Source: DATLBY01 sp035526665 (GTDB lineage Bacteria > Acidobacteriota > Terriglobia > Bryobacterales > Bryobacteraceae). Taken from it: 7,106 nt of DNA. This document shows, piece by piece, positions 1 to 4,715 of the stretch (positions within the stretch are counted from its first letter, which is position 1; the number at the start of each line of letters is the position of its first letter). The position numbers were made by a program, and so were the translations under genes. Under the pieces are notes generated by a model. That model was not told where the DNA came from and searched no databases. It saw only the letters and a program-made list of their open reading frames with translations. The stretch is taken from assembly GCA_035526665.1 (NCBI GenBank), contig DATLBY010000045.1, forward strand, positions 1-7,106. Reading direction: 5' to 3'.

Positions 1-88
1 TGTCAGATATTCGCGCAGTTCTTTCCACGATGGCGTAAACGCCGCTGTATTCCTTTCCTATCGGGTAACTCCGGTGGAGGTAAAATAG
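1..88 (+). other. Possible 3' tail of an upstream gene, frame ending TAG at 86-88
   Basis: The second plus-strand frame is open from the window edge to a TAG at 86-88. Its 28 visible codons have alternating hydrophobic stretches (residues reading AAVFLSYRV near the end), which would suit the last strand of an outer-membrane beta-barrel protein. That reading is inference from a very short peptide. The first frame is also open, to 127-129, and the third ends at 36-38, so an open frame here could be chance. If the tail is real, only 27 bases separate it from the efflux permease start at 116, and the two would probably be co-transcribed. The region also holds a short inverted repeat (GGCGT/ACGCC, 32-43) of unknown meaning. 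No convincing sigma-70 promoter is visible. Confidence 0.25.
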
Positions 89-115
89 TCTTTACTCAAT
101 TGGGGTTCCCAGCTC

Positions 116-3100
116 TTGAAACTATCTGAAATTTGCGTCCAAAGACCTGTTTTCGCCTTTATGCTGATCATGTTCCTGGTGGTGCTGGGAGTGTTCAGCT
201 TCATGCAGTTGGGCGTGGATCTGTTCCCTCGTAGCGACCCGGCAACGGTCAACGTGCGCGTCAAACTGCCGGGCGCCAGTCCTGAAGAGGTCACCTCGCA
301 GGTGATCCTGCCCCTGGAAGACGCCGTCTCTTCGGTCAGCGGCATAGAAGAGATGCGCGCCATGGTGACCGAAGGCGGCGGGAATCTGATCGTTACCTTC
401 GTTCTGGACCGTGACATCGGCGAAGCCGCCGAGGATGTGCGCGAGAAGGTCCAGAGCGCCATGCGCAAACTGCCGCCCAACGTGCTGCCCCCTACAGTCG
501 TGAAGTCCGATCCCGACAGCGACGCTGTGCTCACCATGGCCGTCAGCGGAAACCGGCCCGTCCGGGAACTCACCGAGATTGCCGACAAGAACATACGCCG
601 GGCTTTGGAGACCGTGGACGGAGTCGGCGGCGTCGATATCAGTGGCGGCCGCTACCGCCAGATCAACGTTTATATGGATCTGGACAAGATGAACGCCTAT
701 AACCTGAGCGCGCAGGACGTCAACCACTCGCTCCAGACCGAAAACATCGAAGCTCCGGGCGGCCGCATTGTGCGAGGTCCCACCGAGCTTGGCGTCCGGA
801 CGCTGGGACGCCTCGAGCATGTGGACGAGTTCAACAACATCATTATCAAGAATGTGGGCGGCGCTCCCATTCACCTGCGCGATGTCGGCTATGCCGAGGA
901 CGGCATGTCGGAAAAGCGCAGCTTCGCGTATTACAAGGGCTCGCCCGCCGTGCTGCTCGACATACGGCGGCAAACCGGCACCAACACCGTAAAGGTAGTG
1001 GACGAGCTGAAAAAAAGGATCGCCGCGCTCAAGTCGCAAATGCCCGCGGGCGTTCACGTGGATCTCATCAAGGAACAGGCAGGCTACATCAAAGCCTCCG
1101 TAGCCGCGCTGGAAGAGCACCTGATCCTCGGCAGCCTGCTAGCCTCGCTTATCGTGTGGCTGTTCATGCGCGATATGCGCATGGTGTTCATCAGCGCCAT
1201 CGCGATTCCGACGTCCATCATCACCACCTTTACGGTGATGAAGATGATGGATTTCACATTGAACTCCATGACGCTTCTCGGACTCACCCTAGCCGTCGGC
1301 ATTGTGATTGACGACGCCATCATTGTGCTGGAGAACATCTACCGGTTCATTGAGGAGAAGGACATGAGTCCCTACGAGGCCGCTATCAAGGCCACACAGG
1401 AGATTGCGCTGGCGGTGCTTGCCACCACCATCTCTCTGGTGATCGTGTTCGTTCCCATCGCCTTCATGAACGGATACGCCCGGCGTTACATGAACCAGTT
1501 CGGCTGGACCATGGCAATCTCCATCATGGTTTCGATGCTGGTAGCATTCACCCTGACTCCGTCACTCAGCTCCCGGCTGCTGAAGCGGCGCGCCACCACC
1601 GGGAAAAAAGCCGAAAAGCATTACGATCACAACAGTTGGTTCGAGCGGATGTACGTAAGCTCGCTGGAATGGTCCATGGCCCACCGCTGGGTCATCATGA
1701 CGCTGTGCGCCATCGTGTTGGGGTCTACCTTCGTGGTAAACCGCTATATCGGCCGCGACTGGATGCCCCAGGAGGATCAAAACGAGCTCGCGGTCTGGAT
1801 TGAGCTGCCCGAAGGGGCTTCTCTGGAAGCGACAGAAAAATTGACGGTGGAACTGGCAAAAAAGCTCGAAGTAATTCCCGGCGTGGTTACCGCCATACCG
1901 CAGAGTTCCGCCTTTATTGAGCGGATCACAATCGGCTATATCACCCTTCTGCTCAAGCCCGCTGATGAGCGAGCCGACATCAACACCATGGGGCAGAAGG
2001 TGCGGGAGATTACCCGGCAGTACGCCTTTGCCCGCCCGCGCATCACGTTTCCGAACGCCCTGGGCGGCCGCGACACTTTCGCGCCGATCCGAGCGATGCT
2101 TCTGGGTCCGGATATGAACGGGCTGGTCAAATACGCCAAAGAGGCCAGCGCCGAGATGATGAAGGAGCCCTCCATCGCGGACGTTAAGGCCAACCTGAAC
2201 CTCAACAACCCGGAGCTACAGGTGAATATTGACCGGCCGCTCGCCTCCGACCTGGGAGTGCGGGTCTCGGATGTGGCCAGCGCCGTCCGGCTCCTGATGT
2301 CGGGCGAGGACGAGATCTCCACCTATAAAGAGGGTTCGGAGCAGTATCCCGTCACAATGCGCCTGCTGCCTGCCCAGCGGGACGATCCTTCGGCGCTGAG
2401 CCGCCTGCTTGTGCCTTCGGCTAAACAGGGCTTGATACGCCTCGACTCCATCGCCAAACTGGAGCGCGGACTGGGGCCGAGCCGCATCGACCGCTTCAAT
2501 CGCCAGTTTGCCGTGGGCATTTACGGCAATATCGCACCCGGCCACTCGCTGGGTGAAGGCGCTACAAAAACGCAGGAGATCATCAACAAGATGAGTCTGC
2601 CGCAGAAGTACCGGATGGTCTTCTCCGGCCAGGTGAAGATCCTGGAAGAGACCACGACCAACATGCTGCTGGCCTTCGGGCTCGCGTCCATCTTTATGTA
2701 CATGGTGCTGGCGGCGCAGTTTGAAAGCCTCATCCACCCATTCATCATCCTGGCGACCCTTCCGCTGTCGATCCCGTTCGCGCTGCTCTCGTTGATTGTG
2801 ACCGGCCGTTCGCTGAATCTGTTCAGTGCGCTGGGAATCCTGCTGCTGCTGGGCATCGTGAAGAAGAACGGCATTCTGCAGATCGATTATATGAACCGCC
2901 TGCGCGATTCCGGGCGCAACCTGCATGATGCCATCATCGAAGCCAACCGGGTTCGGCTGCGGCCCATCCTGATGACGACGCTCTCGATTGTCGCGGGGCT
3001 AATCCCGACGGCGATCGGTATCGGCGCAGGTGCTTCCCAGCGATCGGCGATTGCCGTGACGATTATCGGAGGCCAGACGCTCTGCCTGCTCCTGACCCTG

Positions 3101-3205
3101 CTGGTGGTTCCTGTGGGCTACGCCTACATCGAAGACGCTAAGGCCTGGTTCGCCCGGAGGCGCCATGTGGCCGGCCCGGCCCAGGCGCCAGCCATGGGCG
3201 ATTAG
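116..3205 (+). CDS. RND efflux transporter permease subunit (AcrB/HAE-1 type)
   Basis: This is a complete 1029-residue inner-membrane proton/substrate antiporter, the energised subunit of a tripartite pump that expels drugs or other amphiphiles. Length and layout match the AcrB family: TM1 at about 12-32, a first periplasmic loop (33-336), TM2-TM6 (337-490), TM7 (523-543), a second large loop (544-848) and TM8-TM12 (849-1004). The proton-relay residues are present: the Asp pair D399-D400 in TM4 (VIDDAIIVLEN), a Lys in TM10 (K917 in VKKNGIL) and a Thr in TM11 (T982 in AVTIIGG). They correspond to AcrB D407/D408, K940 and T978. The Asp pair favours HAE-1 over the heavy-metal branch. The start is TTG at 116, because an in-frame TAG lies at 86-88 and no ATG or GTG intervenes. 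It gives the family's usual MKLSEICVQRPVF opening, with a weak GGGG (102-105) as ribosome site. Tandem TAG stops end it. No adaptor or TolC gene follows, so its partners and substrate are unknown. Confidence 0.95.
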   Translation: MKLSEICVQRPVFAFMLIMFLVVLGVFSFMQLGVDLFPRSDPATVNVRVKLPGASPEEVTSQVILPLEDAVSSVSGIEEMRAMVTEGGGNLIVTFVLDRDIGEAAEDVREKVQSAMRKLPPNVLPPTVVKSDPDSDAVLTMAVSGNRPVRELTEIADKNIRRALETVDGVGGVDISGGRYRQINVYMDLDKMNAYNLSAQDVNHSLQTENIEAPGGRIVRGPTELGVRTLGRLEHVDEFNNIIIKNVGGAPIHLRDVGYAEDGMSEKRSFAYYKGSPAVLLDIRRQTGTNTVKVVDELKKRIAALKSQMPAGVHVDLIKEQAGYIKASVAALEEHLILGSLLASLIVWLFMRDMRMVFISAIAIPTSIITTFTVMKMMDFTLNSMTLLGLTLAVGIVIDDAIIVLENIYRFIEEKDMSPYEAAIKATQEIALAVLATTISLVIVFVPIAFMNGYARRYMNQFGWTMAISIMVSMLVAFTLTPSLSSRLLKRRATTGKKAEKHYDHNSWFERMYVSSLEWSMAHRWVIMTLCAIVLGSTFVVNRYIGRDWMPQEDQNELAVWIELPEGASLEATEKLTVELAKKLEVIPGVVTAIPQSSAFIERITIGYITLLLKPADERADINTMGQKVREITRQYAFARPRITFPNALGGRDTFAPIRAMLLGPDMNGLVKYAKEASAEMMKEPSIADVKANLNLNNPELQVNIDRPLASDLGVRVSDVASAVRLLMSGEDEISTYKEGSEQYPVTMRLLPAQRDDPSALSRLLVPSAKQGLIRLDSIAKLERGLGPSRIDRFNRQFAVGIYGNIAPGHSLGEGATKTQEIINKMSLPQKYRMVFSGQVKILEETTTNMLLAFGLASIFMYMVLAAQFESLIHPFIILATLPLSIPFALLSLIVTGRSLNLFSALGILLLLGIVKKNGILQIDYMNRLRDSGRNLHDAIIEANRVRLRPILMTTLSIVAGLIPTAIGIGAGASQRSAIAVTIIGGQTLCLLLTLLVVPVGYAYIEDAKAWFARRRHVAGPAQAPAMGD

Positions 3206-3344
3206 TAGATTTTCCCTCTCCTACCCTTTTTTGCGTGGCGGCTCCACGGTTAACAGATCGTGGAACTCGTTCAATTGAAAAAGTTTGTAAAGGCCGAATC
3301 CTTTGGGCGTAGACGTGCGTCAGAGTTGGTGTCGGTTCGAAGAC
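3206..3344. other. Intergenic region between RND gene and small cysteine protein gene
   Basis: The spacer after the pump's stop begins with a pyrimidine-rich run (3210-3232). It then carries three copies of one short arm: CGTGG (3234-3238), CCACG (3244-3248) and CGTGG (3259-3263). The middle arm can pair with either flanking one. Neither hairpin is followed by a U-run on the plus strand, so neither is a standard terminator. A TTGAAA at 3275-3280 resembles a -35 box, but the sequence 16-17 bases downstream is a poor -10. The transcript of the next gene may start here or may read through from the pump gene. Confidence 0.4.
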
Positions 3345-3350
3345 GGAGGG
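3345..3350 (+). promoter_or_regulatory. Ribosome binding site of the first small cysteine gene
   Basis: GGAGGG lies four bases before the ATG at 3355. It is the strongest Shine-Dalgarno sequence on the plus strand in this window and supports real translation of the very short downstream frame from this ATG. Confidence 0.7.
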
Positions 3351-3354
3351 CAAA

Positions 3355-3564
3355 ATGGACACCTTGAAAACAGCACCGAAGATCACAGGCACGAGATCTC
3401 ATGAAGCGATGGGTCATGTGTACTGCCCCATCTGCACACACACAGTCGATGCGAAGGTCACCTTCGCGGGGAAGCACACCAGGGTGTCACCTGGCCAAAA
3501 ATGTCCGCGATGCTCCTCATCGCTCGACGCGGGCTATATATTCCCGATGGATCGCGCGGCCTAA
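3355..3564 (+). CDS. Small tetracysteine (zinc-ribbon-like) protein, unknown function
   Basis: This 69-residue protein is not a family I can name. It has two CxxC knuckles, CPIC at residues 24-27 and CPRC at 50-53, separated by 22 residues. Each has a Pro after the first Cys, typical of zinc-ribbon or rubredoxin-like metal sites, so binding of one zinc (or iron) ion is a reasonable inference. There is no signal peptide or membrane segment, so it is probably cytoplasmic. The spacer between the knuckles is rich in charged and small residues and could form the beta hairpin of a zinc ribbon. A clear GGAGGG four bases before the ATG supports expression. The stop is TAA at 3562-3564. A second tetracysteine gene begins 52 bases downstream on the same strand, so the pair may form a small operon. 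A role in binding nucleic acid or protein would be a guess. Confidence 0.7.
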   Translation: MDTLKTAPKITGTRSHEAMGHVYCPICTHTVDAKVTFAGKHTRVSPGQKCPRCSSSLDAGYIFPMDRAA

Positions 3565-3616
3565 AGCCCCGCGGGTACCCAGACGATTGGTATATTAGTG
3601 AGAGACGAGGGCCGGG

Positions 3617-3844
3617 GTGAAGAAGAAAAACGCAGCGATAGTTGAGACTGATGTAATTGACCAGGGAATTCTGGATGCTGCCAAAGCTGCACTACGCACG
3701 GAGTTGGGGAAGCCTGCCAGCCGGTGTGTTATTTGCAACTCGGACTCGGCGCCGAATTCCACCGAGAGCCTATGCTGGGTGTGCCGGCGTTTGAAGATAA
3801 GCGCGTGGCGCGATTCAGAGAGCCAGGCGGCAGCTCAGGAGTAA
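3617..3844 (+). CDS. Small tetracysteine protein with C-terminal zinc knuckle, unknown function
   Basis: This 75-residue protein starts at GTG 3617. An in-frame TGA at 3599-3601 rules out an earlier start, and GAGGG (3607-3611) gives a suitable ribosome site five bases upstream. Residues 1-36 are charged and probably helical (KKK near the N-terminus, then a stretch around DAAKAALRTEL). Residues 37-56 carry CVIC-(12)-CWVC, a compact four-Cys site likely to hold one zinc ion, followed by a basic RRLK. The C-terminal tail is polar and Ala/Gln-rich. There is no signal peptide or membrane segment. I do not recognise the family. It follows another two-CxxC mini-protein gene by 52 bases, but the two share no other obvious similarity. 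Its last ten bases overlap the 3' end of the convergent OCD-family gene, and a terminator lies 66 bases past its stop. The motif and ribosome site make it more likely a gene than a chance frame. Confidence 0.62.
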   Translation: MKKKNAAIVETDVIDQGILDAAKAALRTELGKPASRCVICNSDSAPNSTESLCWVCRRLKISAWRDSESQAAAQE

Positions 3845-3909
3845 TTTTCGTAGAGGTGAGCGGCAACCGCTACATCCTCAATCCCCAGACCTACAGATTT
3901 AAAGATTGT

Positions 3910-3935
3910 AAGCCGGCCGCCAAAGCCGGCTTTTT
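3910..3935 (+). terminator. Rho-independent terminator of the plus-strand block
   Basis: AAGCCGGC (3910-3917) and GCCGGCTT (3925-3932) form a perfect 8-bp GC-rich stem with a 7-base loop. It is followed by T-rich sequence, a run of T from 3931 to 3935 and then CATTT. The U-run exists only on the plus strand, so it terminates transcripts coming from the small cysteine genes. It lies inside the 3' coding part of the minus-strand OCD-family gene, where the same bases encode residues near NEKAGFGGRL. Confidence 0.8.
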
Positions 3936-4711
3936 CATTTACCGCCAGAGAGGCCAGGCTCTCGACCCGACTCCAATCAAGCGGCGCCAGCAGAAGATCC
4001 CCGGCTTCAATCCGGCACTGCTCGATATCATCCACCACAATCCGAGACGCACTTACCAGGTCGCCGGGCAATTCCCGGCGGTCCGAATAATTGCTTCCCA
4101 TGGCGCAGACGATGGCGGATGGAGAGATCCAAGCGGAGTCGATTACCGGATCTTTCGAGGAAGTCGCGGTGACAACGAGGTCTGCTCCTGCGAGCGCCTC
4201 CTCTGGCGTGCGGCAGGCAACTGCGCTGTAGCGATCGGCAAATTCCCGCCGTCGCTCGCTCCGGCTCCAGATCGCGATTGACGCTGGGTTCCTAACGGCA
4301 CGAATTGCACGCAGCTGGGTTTCCGCCTGAAAGCCCGACCCGATAATAGCCAGACGCTTCACCTCCGCGGGCGCCAGCAGGTCCACGGCTAGCCCGGTAG
4401 CCGCGCCGGTACGGATCTGCCCTAAATGTTGGCTTCGAATTCAGCCAGCGGCCTGGCCGTGGCCGCATCGTACAGCAGGAACGTAAACCAGGCGCCGTGT
4501 TTCGGATGCGTGGAGTAGACCTTGGTTCCAAAGTAGCGGCCATACGAGCCCGCCATCTGGTGCAGCGTTGCGCCGCCCGGCACAAACAGACGGCGGCGCG
4601 GCTGATTGACCGCCTCGCCGCGCGCATAGGCTTGGAAAAGCGACCGCATGCAGCCGATCGCAGTCTCCATCGGAAGCAGCCGTGCTACATCTGCTTCGCT
4701 GAAGTGCGGGA

Positions 4712-4715
4712 TCAA
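4712..4715 (-). promoter_or_regulatory. TTGA stop/start overlap coupling aceE to the OCD-family gene
   Basis: Read on the minus strand, the TGA stop of aceE (4714-4712) overlaps the TTG start of the next gene (4715-4713) in the tetranucleotide TTGA. No strong Shine-Dalgarno sequence precedes the TTG at normal distance, which suggests that ribosomes finishing aceE re-initiate here. The downstream start gives the usual N-terminus of the OCD family, and the next Met (residue 16) would remove conserved residues. Confidence 0.6.

Larger units (their letters stand above)
3835..4715 (-). pseudogene. Ornithine cyclodeaminase/mu-crystallin family protein, frameshifted
   Basis: Two adjoining frames, 4422-4715 (N-terminal 96 residues) and 3835 to about 4425, together give one 293-residue OCD/mu-crystallin protein. 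These are NAD(P)-dependent enzymes acting on amino acids or cyclic imines. The N-terminal part has the family's SEADVARLLPM opening and the active-site-type Lys in GTKVYST (K65). The second part begins LGQIRTGAATG, then has the Rossmann motif IIGSGFQA (about 124-131) and ends with the typical FKSVGLGIED (about 272-281). The first frame ends EAN-I-stop; one base is missing from the codon joining EAN to LGQ (near 4426). No slippery heptamer is visible, so mutation or sequencing error is likelier than programmed shifting. At the position of the catalytic Asp of true OCD this protein reads GSN (about 207-209), so lysine or ornithine cyclisation is doubtful. The start is TTG, overlapping the aceE stop as TTGA. 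The family call is firm; whether it is a pseudogene depends on whether the missing base is real. Confidence 0.85.

Noticed and set aside
122..1120. 332-codon minus-strand frame opposite the RND gene
   Set aside because: It is antisense to an unmistakable transporter. Its His-rich composition (many HHQEHDQH-like stretches) is that of a shadow frame, not of a real protein.
2216..2926. 236-codon minus-strand frame within the RND gene
   Set aside because: It is a Gln/Arg/His-rich shadow of the transporter's second half, with no start context or domain.
3275..3303. Possible sigma-70 promoter (TTGAAA, then AATCCT about 16 bases later)
   Set aside because: The -35 box is acceptable but the -10 match is poor (three of six), too weak to list as a feature.
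3555..3573. CGCGG/CCGCG inverted repeat over the stop of the first small gene
   Set aside because: It is only a 5-bp stem with a 9-base loop and no following T run, so it is not a terminator and probably chance in GC-rich DNA.
3591..3596. TATATT resembling a -10 box before the second small gene
   Set aside because: The sequence about 17 bases upstream is GC-rich with no -35 resemblance, and the short 52-base spacer fits co-transcription.
3401..3598. 65-codon frame overlapping the first small cysteine gene
   Set aside because: It is an out-of-phase frame with Arg/Ser-rich composition and no suitable ribosome site; the ATG at 3355 has a much better signal.
3724..4281. 185-codon plus-strand frame across the convergent junction
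   Set aside because: It overlaps the second small cysteine gene out of frame and runs antisense through conserved OCD-family codons and the terminator.
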